This document shows, piece after piece, positions 1 through 7,707 of a DNA stretch of 7,714 nt. Within the stretch, counting starts at the first letter, position 1; each line of letters begins with the position of its first letter. This DNA comes from an uncultured Collinsella sp. Lineage in GTDB: Bacteria > Actinomycetota > Coriobacteriia > Coriobacteriales > Coriobacteriaceae. The stretch spans positions 1-7,714 of the forward strand of contig URAQ01000071.1 in assembly GCA_900545875.1 (NCBI GenBank), in the 5' to 3' direction. Position numbers and translations under genes: made by a program. The notes under the pieces were generated by a model that worked only from the letters and a program-made list of their open reading frames with translations, ran no database searches and was not told where the DNA came from.

Positions 1-678
1 GCCATCGTGCGTGACCACAAGGTCTTCCTGATGGACGAGCCGCTGTCCAACCTGGACGCCAAGCTTCGTAACCAGATGCGTGCCGAGCTCATTAAGCTGC
101 GCCACGAGATCAAGGGCACGTTCATTTATGTTACTCACGACCAGACCGAGGCTATGACCCTCGGTGACCGTATCGTGGTCATGAAGGACGGCGTTGTCCA
201 GCAGATCGCCACGCCGCAGGAGGTCTTCAACCATCCCGCGAACATCTTCGTCGCCGGCTTCATCGGCGTGCCGCAGATGAACTTCTTCGATGCCCAGCTG
301 GTGCGCTCGGGCAACGGCTTTACCGTCAAGACCGAGGATATGAACGTGGCGCTCGCCCCCGAGACTTGCGCTCAGCTTGCCCTCAACTGGGACGGCGGCG
401 ACGTGAAGGAGATTACGGCCGGCGTGCGTCCCGAGCAGATCCTGCTTGCCGACAAGGGCGAGGAGGGCGCGCTCCAGGGTACCGTCGAGGTGACCGAGCT
501 CATGGGCTCGACCGAGCATGTCCACGTGACCGCTCCCGACGGCCAGTTTGTCCTGATTATCCCCGTCGTCGACCTCGAGGCCAAGGGCGCGCTCAAGGCT
601 GGCGACACCATCTGGTTCAAGTTCGAGAAGAACGCGACCCACCTCTTCGATAAGGTCTCTGGCAAGAACCTTATCTAG
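1..678 (+). CDS. ABC sugar importer ATP-binding protein, MalK/UgpC/MsmX family (5' truncated by window)
   Basis: This is the C-terminal 225 residues of the cytoplasmic ATPase that powers a CUT1-type sugar importer. The reading frame is open from base 1, so the true start, Walker A, Q-loop and signature motif lie upstream. Counting from the first codon, visible parts are the tail of the signature helix (AIVRD), Walker B (VFLMDE, 8-13, with the catalytic Glu), D-loop (SNLD, 16-19) and the switch His in YVTHDQ (residue 46). The PQMNFF segment near residue 90 and AGVRPE at 140-145 begin the TOBE/OB regulatory region, which ends in HLFDKVSGKNLI. That C-terminal region is typical of MalK, UgpC and MsmX. 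These ATPases often serve several importers, so the substrate (maltodextrin, other oligosaccharide or glycerol phosphate) cannot be read from this part. The gene converges on glgP and is followed by its own terminator. Family is certain; specificity is not. Confidence 0.95.
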   Translation, partial: AIVRDHKVFLMDEPLSNLDAKLRNQMRAELIKLRHEIKGTFIYVTHDQTEAMTLGDRIVVMKDGVVQQIATPQEVFNHPANIFVAGFIGVPQMNFFDAQLVRSGNGFTVKTEDMNVALAPETCAQLALNWDGGDVKEITAGVRPEQILLADKGEEGALQGTVEVTELMGSTEHVHVTAPDGQFVLIIPVVDLEAKGALKAGDTIWFKFEKNATHLFDKVSGKNLI

Positions 679-746
679 GCCCGGTGCATCCAGGCCCTTC
701 CTTTGGGCGACTGCGGTATTGCCATCCTTTTGCCGCGGTCACATAT

Positions 747-790
747 AAGGCTCCCCTCCCGTCCACTGGGCGAGAGGGGAGCCTTTCTTT
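747..790 (+). terminator. Rho-independent terminator of the ABC ATPase gene
   Basis: A perfect 12-bp stem (747-758 paired with 774-785, AAGGCTCCCCTC against GAGGGGAGCCTT) encloses a 15-nt loop. It is followed on the plus strand by a T-rich tail (TTCTTT). It lies about 70 nt after the ABC stop codon and fits as that gene's transcription end. Confidence 0.88.
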
Positions 791-818
791 GTGTTGGGGC
801 TGTCTGTAGGTTTGTTTG

Positions 819-953
819 TCTCGAACTGTAACAGGTAGAGGGCCAAATTGAGCCTAGATGTTACAGATTAAGACAGCGTCGAGCTGCCTGTCCTTCCGTC
901 TTGATCTGTAACAGGTAGACTCAATTTTGTCGGCTAGATGTTACAGGTCGAGA
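819..953. repeat. Imperfect inverted-repeat element made of two 41-bp CTGTAACA...TGTTACAG units
   Basis: Two 56-bp arms (819-874 and 898-953) are reverse complements of each other at 45 of 56 positions without gaps, around a 23-nt centre. Each arm contains a 41-bp unit (826-866 and 906-946, spaced 80 bp apart) that is itself bounded by the inverted 8-mers CTGTAACA and TGTTACAG. The outer 14 bases (CTGTAACAGGTAGA) and the last 13 (CTAGATGTTACAG) of the two units are identical in direct orientation, while the cores (CCAAATTGAG and CTCAATTTTG) and the flanks run in opposite orientation. It lies between two converging terminators and has no credible ORF. It could be a dispersed palindromic repeat, a small MITE-like element, or a pair of protein-binding sites. 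No clear target-site duplication is visible. No other copy occurs in this window. Confidence 0.8.
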
Positions 954-991
954 TTTTTGGTCGAGGCAGGCCACGGACAACACAGGGGCAC

Positions 992-1023
992 AAAAACGGA
1001 GCCGTGTTGCCACGACTCCGTTT
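992..1023 (-). terminator. Rho-independent terminator of glgP
   Basis: Bases 994-1006 pair with 1011-1023 in a 13-bp stem with a 4-nt loop. Read on the minus strand the stem is followed by TT, so the RNA ends in a run of five U. One position (1002/1015) is C against A on the plus strand but a G-U wobble in the minus-strand RNA. That points to function on the minus strand, 28 nt after the glgP stop codon. Confidence 0.87.
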
Positions 1024-1051
1024 CTCAAGAGGATGGGTAAGGGAAGCGAAA

Positions 1052-3319
<2,268 letters not shown>

Positions 3320-3323
3320 GTTT

Positions 3324-3329
3324 TCTCCT
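3324..3329 (-). promoter_or_regulatory. Ribosome binding site that fixes the glgP start
   Basis: On the minus strand AGGAGA is followed by the 4-nt spacer AAAC and then the ATG at 3319. The in-frame ATG at 3346 is preceded by ATTGCAGAC, which has no Shine-Dalgarno match. The longer form would add nine residues that do not resemble the phosphorylase N terminus. Confidence 0.85.
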
Positions 3330-3360
3330 GTGATGGGTTGTTTCATGTCTGCAATTCATA

Positions 3361-3399
3361 AGAAGCCCGCGCGAGGGGATTGGGGTGGCCTCGCGCGGG
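3361..3399 (-). terminator. GC-rich hairpin between malQ and glgP (terminator or attenuator)
   Basis: A perfect 11-bp stem (CCCGCGCGAGG, 3366-3376, with 3389-3399) encloses a 12-nt loop. On the minus strand it is followed by CTTCTTATG, a weak, interrupted U tract. It lies about 50 nt after the malQ stop and about 45 nt before the glgP start. It may end most malQ transcripts, partly attenuate read-through into glgP, or protect the malQ 3' end. I see no convincing separate promoter for glgP between the hairpin and its start, which favours at least partial read-through. Confidence 0.7.
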
Positions 3400-3447
3400 A
3401 AAAGCAAGCGCGTCCGCACGGTGGGGAGGGGTCGGGCGCGGTAGCTC

Positions 3448-4953
3448 CTATTGAGGAAGCTCGATTTCGGCTTCCGACGGGATGCGGAAGTAGGTCTCGG
3501 TCCAGTCGGTGAGTTTGTGCTCGAGCTCGCGGGTGATGGCGCCGTCGAGCATGCGCCAGGTCCAGTTGCCGCCCAGCGTGGCAGGGGTGTTGATGCGCGC
3601 CTCGTTGCCCAAGTTGAGCAGGTCCTGCATGGTGTAGATGCACGTGTCGCTCACGCTGGCGGCGATGGTGCGATTGAGTGCATCTGCCATGGGTTCGCCG
3701 GCCTGCTGATGGGTGTACAGGGCTGCCTGCTCACGCTGACGCGGGGTGGCCGTTCCCTCAAACCAACCGCGCGCCGTCTCGTTGTCGTGGGTGCCCACAT
3801 AGGCGACGGTGTTGGCGATGTAGTTATGCGGCAGGTAGTACGAGTTGGTGCCCTCAAAGGCAAACTGCAGGATCTTCATGCCGGGGAAGCCCGAGTTGTC
3901 GCGCATGTCGATGACGCCGGGGGTGAGGAAGCCCAGGTCCTCCGCGATGATGGGCAGCGTGCCGAGCTTTTCCTCGAGCGTCTTGAAGAACTTGAGGCCG
4001 GGACCCTGCGTCCACGAACCGTAGGACGAATCTGGCGAGGAGAACGGCACCTCCCAATAGGCCTCGAAGCCGCGGAAGTGATCCAAGCGGATGACGTCGT
4101 ACATGTCGAGGGCGGCGCGAATGCGGCCCTCCCACCAGGAGAAGCCGTCGGACTCCATGGCGTCCCAGTCGTAGATGGGGTTGCCCCAGTACTGGCCGGT
4201 GGCCGAGAACTGGTCGGGCGGCGTGCCGGCGACGCTCACGGGATTGCCGGCGGCGTCGATCTTAAAGAGCTCAGGCGTCGCCCACATCTCGACGGAGTCA
4301 CGCGAGACATAGATGGGCAGGTCGCCGATGATGAGAATGTCGCGCTCGTTGGCATAGGCCTTGAGGCGGCTCCACTGGCGATCGAAGAAGTACTGCGTCA
4401 TCTGGTGGTAGAGCATACGCGCCGGATGGTCGGCGCAGACCTTGGCGGAAGCCTCACCGCGGGTGCGGAGCTCCGCGGGCCACTCCCAAAACGCCTTGAG
4501 ACCGCACTCCTCTTTGACGGTCATAAACTCACAGTAGGGGATGAGCCAGTCCTCGTTGGCTTGGATAAAGTCATCGAAATCGGCCGGCTTGTCGGCAGCA
4601 AAGCGCTCGGCGGCGCGGTCGAGAATCTGACGGCGGCCGCCAAAGATGGCACCGTAGTCGACATTGCTGGGGTCGGATCCCAGATACACGCCATCGATAT
4701 CGCGCTGCTCCAGATACCCTGCCTCGATAAGCTCGGCAAAGTCGATAAAGTTGGGGTTGCCTGCGCGGGCCGAGAACGACTGATAGGGCGAATCGCCATA
4801 GCTGGTCGTCGTAAGGGGCAGAATCTGCCAGTAATGTTGTTTGCACGAGGCGAGAAAATCGACGAAGTCGTAGGCATTCCAGCCAAAGCCGCCGATTCCG
4901 TATGGTCCGGGCAGAGATGAGACGGGCATGAGGACGCCGCTTGCACGCTCCAT
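3448..4953 (-). CDS. malQ: 4-alpha-glucanotransferase (amylomaltase, GH77)
   Basis: This cytoplasmic enzyme moves glucan segments between maltodextrins, making short chains long enough for phosphorylase and releasing glucose. The protein has 501 residues from the ATG at 4953, a normal size for compact bacterial amylomaltases. Family features are the N-terminal RASGVLMPVSSLPGPYGIG, QILPLTTTSYGDSPYQSFSA, GDLPIYV, and the acceptor-site stretch PPDQFSATGQYWGNPIYDW. The three catalytic carboxylates are all present: nucleophile Asp291 in RLDHFRGFEAYW, acid/base Glu338 in IIAEDLGFLTP, and Asp390 in GTHDNET. The ending NTPATLGGNWTWRM is also typical. TTG (4968) and GTG (4965) codons lie in frame upstream. 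I prefer the ATG because GGTGAG lies 7 nt before it and the family consensus begins right after it. It is co-directional with glgP downstream and with galE upstream, and follows the galE terminator. All key residues are intact. Confidence 0.96.
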   Translation of the reverse strand: MERASGVLMPVSSLPGPYGIGGFGWNAYDFVDFLASCKQHYWQILPLTTTSYGDSPYQSFSARAGNPNFIDFAELIEAGYLEQRDIDGVYLGSDPSNVDYGAIFGGRRQILDRAAERFAADKPADFDDFIQANEDWLIPYCEFMTVKEECGLKAFWEWPAELRTRGEASAKVCADHPARMLYHQMTQYFFDRQWSRLKAYANERDILIIGDLPIYVSRDSVEMWATPELFKIDAAGNPVSVAGTPPDQFSATGQYWGNPIYDWDAMESDGFSWWEGRIRAALDMYDVIRLDHFRGFEAYWEVPFSSPDSSYGSWTQGPGLKFFKTLEEKLGTLPIIAEDLGFLTPGVIDMRDNSGFPGMKILQFAFEGTNSYYLPHNYIANTVAYVGTHDNETARGWFEGTATPRQREQAALYTHQQAGEPMADALNRTIAASVSDTCIYTMQDLLNLGNEARINTPATLGGNWTWRMLDGAITRELEHKLTDWTETYFRIPSEAEIELPQ

Positions 4954-4960
4954 GAATGCG

Positions 4961-4966
4961 CTCACC
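4961..4966 (-). promoter_or_regulatory. Candidate ribosome binding site for malQ
   Basis: GGTGAG on the minus strand matches the 3' half of the canonical AAGGAGGTGA sequence and lies 7 nt before the ATG at 4953. A second purine tract, AAGAAGG (4969-4975), is only 3 nt from an in-frame GTG at 4965. A start four residues earlier therefore cannot be excluded. Confidence 0.55.
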
Positions 4967-5038
4967 AACCTTCTTGTTGTGGGGTCGGCCTGCCGATGGG
5001 TGTGCAGTCCGCCTCCGATGTTCTGATTCGATACGCCT

Positions 5039-5068
5039 ATTGTAAAACATGTTGTTTAAACATGTACA
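5039..5068 (-). promoter_or_regulatory. Candidate sigma-70-type promoter of malQ (and possibly glgP)
   Basis: On the minus strand the hexamer TGTACA (5063-5068, 4 of 6 to TTGACA) is separated by 18 nt from TACAAT (5039-5044, 5 of 6 to TATAAT). Transcription would start near 5032, giving a leader of about 80 nt. The stretch is clearly AT-rich against its surroundings and lies between the galE terminator and malQ. Confidence 0.5.
5047..5065. promoter_or_regulatory. Palindromic candidate operator in the malQ promoter
   Basis: ACATGTT (5047-5053) and AACATGT (5059-5065) form a perfect 7-bp inverted repeat around a 5-nt spacer. An inner 8-bp palindrome, GTTTAAAC (5054-5061), overlaps it. It fills the spacer between the proposed -35 and -10 boxes of malQ, where a dimeric repressor would block RNA polymerase. 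The regulator is not in the window, and I do not recognise the site as a known family consensus. Confidence 0.45.
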
Positions 5069-5117
5069 GGCAAGATATAAAAGTTGGTCGATTTTCGGCG
5101 AATGGTTACATGCCATG

Positions 5118-5151
5118 AAAAAGCCCCGACCTCACAACGTGAGATCGGGGC
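5118..5151 (-). terminator. Rho-independent terminator of galE
   Basis: A 13-bp stem (5123-5135 with 5139-5151) with a 3-nt loop is followed on the minus strand by five T (5118-5122). Position 5130/5144 is C against A on the plus strand but a U-G wobble in the minus-strand RNA, again pointing to minus-strand function. It lies 22 nt after the galE stop codon, so galE and malQ are probably separate transcription units. Confidence 0.92.
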
Positions 5152-5173
5152 AAGAGCGGTATGTAGGTTTTTG

Positions 5174-6235
5174 CTACTCGGCGTCGGCGAAGCCGTTGGG
5201 GTTGTGGCTCTGCCAGTTCCAGCTATCGCGGCACATGTCCGCGATGTCGTATTGGGCCTTCCAGCCCATCATGCGCTCGGCCTTGGAGGCATCACACCAG
5301 TTGGCAGCGATGTCGCCGGCGCGGCGCTCGCGGATCACGTAGGGCAGCTCCTTGCCACAAGCCTTGGAGAAGGCGGCGACGACCTCGAGTACCGAGGTGC
5401 CGGTGCCGGTGCCCAAGTTAAAGATCTCGACGCCGGTCTTGCCGTTCATCCAATTAAGGGCGGCAACGTGACCAGAGGCCAGATCGCACACGTGGATGTA
5501 GTCGCGCACGCCGGTGCCGTCGGGGGTGGGGTAGTCGTTGCCAAAGACCTGAACGGCCTCGAGCTTGCCCACGGCAACCTGGGCGACATAGGGCACCAGG
5601 TTGTTGGGGATGCCCTTGGGGTCCTCGCCGATCAGGCCCGACGGATGAGCGCCAATGGGGTTGAAGTAACGGAGCAGCACGACGTCCCACTCGGGGTCGG
5701 CGGTGTGGACGTCCATAAGGATCTGCTCGATCATCCACTTGGTCCAACCATAGGGGTTGGTCGCGGGCTTCTTAGGATCCTCCTCGGTGACGGGCGGGTT
5801 GTCCGGGTCGCCGTAGACGGTCGAGGAGCTCGAGAAGATGATGGACTTGCAGCCATGGTTGCGCATGACGTCGATGAGCACCAGGGTGTTCTCGATGTTG
5901 TTGTGGTAGTACTCGACGGGCTTGCTCACCGACTCGCCGACGGCCTTAAAGCCGGCAAAGTGGATGACGCGGTCGATCTGATGGGTATCGAAGATCTTGT
6001 TCATCGCATCGCGGTCGAGCACGTTGGCCTCGTAGAAGGTGAGGTTCTTGGCGGCCTCGTCGCCCACGATGGTCTTGACGCGGTCGACGGCGACGGCGCT
6101 GGAGTTGGAGAGATCATCGACGATGACGACCTGGTAGCCACCCTCGAGCAGCTGAACGACGGTGTGCGAGCCGATAAAGCCGGCGCCACCGGTAACGAGG
6201 ACACAGGTGTCTTTGGGGTCGAGTGCTTTGGACAT
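5174..6235 (-). CDS. galE: UDP-glucose 4-epimerase
   Basis: This cytoplasmic NAD-dependent short-chain dehydrogenase interconverts UDP-glucose and UDP-galactose, completing the Leloir pathway and supplying UDP-galactose for surface polysaccharide. It has 353 residues, close to the usual 330-350. The N-terminal Rossmann nucleotide loop is TGGAGFIGSH (15-24), followed by VDDLSNSS, IHFAGFKAVGES (91-102), SSSSTVYGDP with the catalytic Ser near 137, and the YxxxK pair Tyr162/Lys166 in NPYGWTKWMIEQ. RYFNPIGAHPSGLIGEDP, FGNDYPTPDGTGVRDYIHV and RRAGDIAANWCDASKAE complete the substrate half. By eye, Asn312 aligns with E. coli Tyr299, the position that limits access of N-acetylated sugars. The ATG at 6235 has AGGAGA (6240-6245) 4 nt upstream. 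It is divergent from the hydrolase gene, and its own terminator separates it from malQ. A broader UDP-sugar specificity is possible. Confidence 0.97.
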   Translation of the reverse strand: MSKALDPKDTCVLVTGGAGFIGSHTVVQLLEGGYQVVIVDDLSNSSAVAVDRVKTIVGDEAAKNLTFYEANVLDRDAMNKIFDTHQIDRVIHFAGFKAVGESVSKPVEYYHNNIENTLVLIDVMRNHGCKSIIFSSSSTVYGDPDNPPVTEEDPKKPATNPYGWTKWMIEQILMDVHTADPEWDVVLLRYFNPIGAHPSGLIGEDPKGIPNNLVPYVAQVAVGKLEAVQVFGNDYPTPDGTGVRDYIHVCDLASGHVAALNWMNGKTGVEIFNLGTGTGTSVLEVVAAFSKACGKELPYVIRERRAGDIAANWCDASKAERMMGWKAQYDIADMCRDSWNWQSHNPNGFADAE

Positions 6236-6272
6236 GTAGTCTCCTATCGAATCAGGAACACTTCTTCAGGGG

Positions 6273-6278
6273 AGTATA
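6273..6278 (-). promoter_or_regulatory. Candidate -10 box for galE
   Basis: TATACT on the minus strand (5 of 6 to TATAAT) lies 37 nt before the galE ATG, in a good position for a short leader. No convincing -35 box is seen at the expected distance, so this is tentative. Confidence 0.3.
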
Positions 6279-6429
6279 GCGCAGGCAGGGACGCCCAAAT
6301 CGTGCGCTGTAGGAAAAGCAGAGGATTGTGCTAACGTACTCATAGAAGAGCTTGCGTACGCATAACCTGATCTTTGGCATTTGCTTACGAGCCGCTGACC
6401 TTGTAGTTTCCTGCCGTTCGTGGAAATCG

Positions 6430-6457
6430 TTGGGACGTGCCATATGTACGCTAATAT
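6430..6457 (+). promoter_or_regulatory. Candidate promoter of the secreted hydrolase gene
   Basis: TTGGGA (6430-6435, 4 of 6) is followed after 16 nt by TAATAT (6452-6457, 4 of 6), which would start transcription about 40 nt before the ATG at 6502. An alternative -10, TATAAA at 6475-6480, has no suitable -35. The remaining intergenic bases, roughly 6279-6429, show no gene or structure that I can support. Confidence 0.35.
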
Positions 6458-6504
6458 GTATGAGTTGAGCGACATATAAATAAACATGTAACGGAGTACA
6501 TATG
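6442..6504. repeat. Cluster of four ATATGT/ACATAT boxes with a 9-bp inverted repeat at the start codon
   Basis: ATATGT occurs at 6442-6447 and 6454-6459, and its complement ACATAT at 6472-6477 and 6498-6503. The first and last belong to a perfect 9-bp inverted repeat, CATATGTAC (6441-6449) and GTACATATG (6496-6504), whose right arm includes the hydrolase start codon. The cluster overlaps the proposed promoter and leader. It could bind a regulator, or fold in RNA if transcription starts upstream of 6441. Chance is possible because the stretch is AT-rich. Confidence 0.4.
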
Positions 6505-7707
6505 TCACCAAACAGCGATTCCATCCTTTCCCAGGAGCTCTCGCGCCGCACTGCCCTCAAGGCCCTGTTCGGCGCCGCTTCTGCGGCAGTTCTTTTTGGC
6601 CTGCCCGCTCGCGCCCATGCGGCGGAGGCTTCCAAAGAAACCACCGATAAACTGAATGCCGCCCAGGCCCAGCTCGACGAGGTTCAGGCCCAGCTCGACA
6701 GCATCGCAAATGAGTATGCGGCGCTGGCCAACAAGAACGCCCAGACCCTCAACGACATCGAGAATGTCCAGGGCAAGATTGACGACACGCAGGCCCAGAT
6801 CGATGAAAAGAAGGCCGAGCTCAAGAAGAAGCGCAACGACCTTTCCGATCGCGTGGCCGCCAGCTACAAGTCCGGCGGCACGAACATCCTGTCGCTGCTG
6901 CTGGCCTCTGGCTCGTTTGAGGAACTCGTCGCCAACGCGCATTACGTTGAGAAGATCAACAAGAGCGACCGCGACGCCATCGAGGACATTCAGACCATCC
7001 AGGAAGAGCTCGATGCGCAAAAGACCGAGCTCGAGTCGCAGAAGGCCGACTTAGAGAAGCTCAAGGACCAGCAGACTGCCCAGATGCAGGACATGCAGGC
7101 CAAGCAGCAAGAAGTCCAGACCGTGCTGAACGGTCTTTCCGACGACGTCAAGGAGCTCATGGCTCAGCGCGATTCCGAGATCCTCGCTGCTGCCCAGGCT
7201 GAGGAGGCCGCTAGGAAGGCTGCCGCTGCCGCGGCTGCCGCGAACAAGAACAATTCCTACTCGGGTGGTTCGAGCTCGGGTGGTGGATCGTACGCGCCCG
7301 GAACTCCGCAGCAGAATGCCGGCTCGGGCAAGCAGCAGGCTGTCGTCAACGCGTGCTACTCCACGCCTTCGCCGGGTCAGAACTGGTGCGCGGCGTGGGT
7401 CACCAATGTCTTCCGTAACGCCGGCGTTGGCTACTTTGGAGGCAATGCGTGCGACATGTTTAACGCCTGGTGCTATAGCTCCGACCGCTCGGCGCTGCAG
7501 GTGGGCATGATCGTGGCCGATTCCTCGCACAGCGGCACGGGTGCTCCGGGCCTTATCTACGGTCATGTGGGTATCTACGTTGGCGGCGGCATCGTTATGA
7601 GCAATGAGGGAGCCATTACGTCTAAGTCGCTCGATTCGTTTATTAGCTTCTATGGCACTGGCTCTGGCGTGCGTTGGGGCTGGCTCGGCGGCGTGGCGCT
7701 GTCGTAA
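6502..7707 (+). CDS. Secreted coiled-coil peptidoglycan hydrolase, NlpC/P60-CHAP-like, with Tat-like signal
   Basis: This 401-residue exported protein probably cleaves peptidoglycan peptide bonds during cell-wall growth or division. Residues 1-40 are a signal peptide with a twin-arginine-like motif (SRRTALK, 14-20), an Ala-rich core of low hydrophobicity and an ARAHA cleavage site before residue 41. Residues about 45-235 are coiled coil, including a heptad duplication (QAQLDEV then QAQLDSI). In the middle a PcsB/CwlO-like break, VAASYKSGGTNILSLLLASG (118-137), leads into SFEELVANAHYVEKI. An Ala run (240-247) and a Gly/Ser linker (252-275) follow. The C-terminal domain carries the presumed nucleophile Cys296 in GQNWCAAWVTNVF and His355 in YGHVGIYVGGG, with Asn368 or Glu369 as a possible third residue. 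Cys285, Cys317 and Cys324 may form disulfides. The ATG is preceded by CGGAG (6492-6496) 5 nt upstream. The enzyme family is well supported; the exact bond cut is unknown, and the coiled coil suggests control by a partner such as FtsEX. Confidence 0.9.
   Translation: MSPNSDSILSQELSRRTALKALFGAASAAVLFGLPARAHAAEASKETTDKLNAAQAQLDEVQAQLDSIANEYAALANKNAQTLNDIENVQGKIDDTQAQIDEKKAELKKKRNDLSDRVAASYKSGGTNILSLLLASGSFEELVANAHYVEKINKSDRDAIEDIQTIQEELDAQKTELESQKADLEKLKDQQTAQMQDMQAKQQEVQTVLNGLSDDVKELMAQRDSEILAAAQAEEAARKAAAAAAAANKNNSYSGGSSSGGGSYAPGTPQQNAGSGKQQAVVNACYSTPSPGQNWCAAWVTNVFRNAGVGYFGGNACDMFNAWCYSSDRSALQVGMIVADSSHSGTGAPGLIYGHVGIYVGGGIVMSNEGAITSKSLDSFISFYGTGSGVRWGWLGGVALS

Noticed and set aside
826..946. 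CRISPR array suggested by the two spaced repeats
   Set aside because: There are only two units, each internally palindromic, with related (inverted) and not unique sequence between and around the ends. No cas gene is nearby.
819..953. Insertion-sequence remnant
   Set aside because: The arms resemble terminal inverted repeats, but no transposase fragment lies between them and the flanks show no convincing target-site duplication. It is kept only as an unassigned repeat.
3330..3361. Separate glgP promoter with TATGAA as -10
   Set aside because: The hexamer matches TATAAT at only 4 of 6 positions and no -35-like sequence lies 16-18 nt upstream, where the GC hairpin sits instead.
3451..4920. 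489-codon plus-strand open frame opposite malQ
   Set aside because: Long antisense frames are expected in GC-rich coding DNA. MalQ on the minus strand has all catalytic motifs, and the antisense protein has none.
4954..5032. Riboswitch in the 80-nt malQ leader
   Set aside because: I see no conserved riboswitch core or alternative terminator stem in this leader. Its length alone is not evidence.
5084..6334. 416-codon plus-strand open frame opposite galE
   Set aside because: It begins beside the galE terminator and mirrors galE codons. Its Val/Gly/Asp-rich product is typical of antisense translation of GC-rich genes.
6252..6644. Minus-strand open frames in the galE-hydrolase intergenic region (6252-6644 and 6266-6511)
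   Set aside because: Both run across the hydrolase start region, lack ribosome binding sites, and their proteins show no recognisable domain or consistent codon bias.
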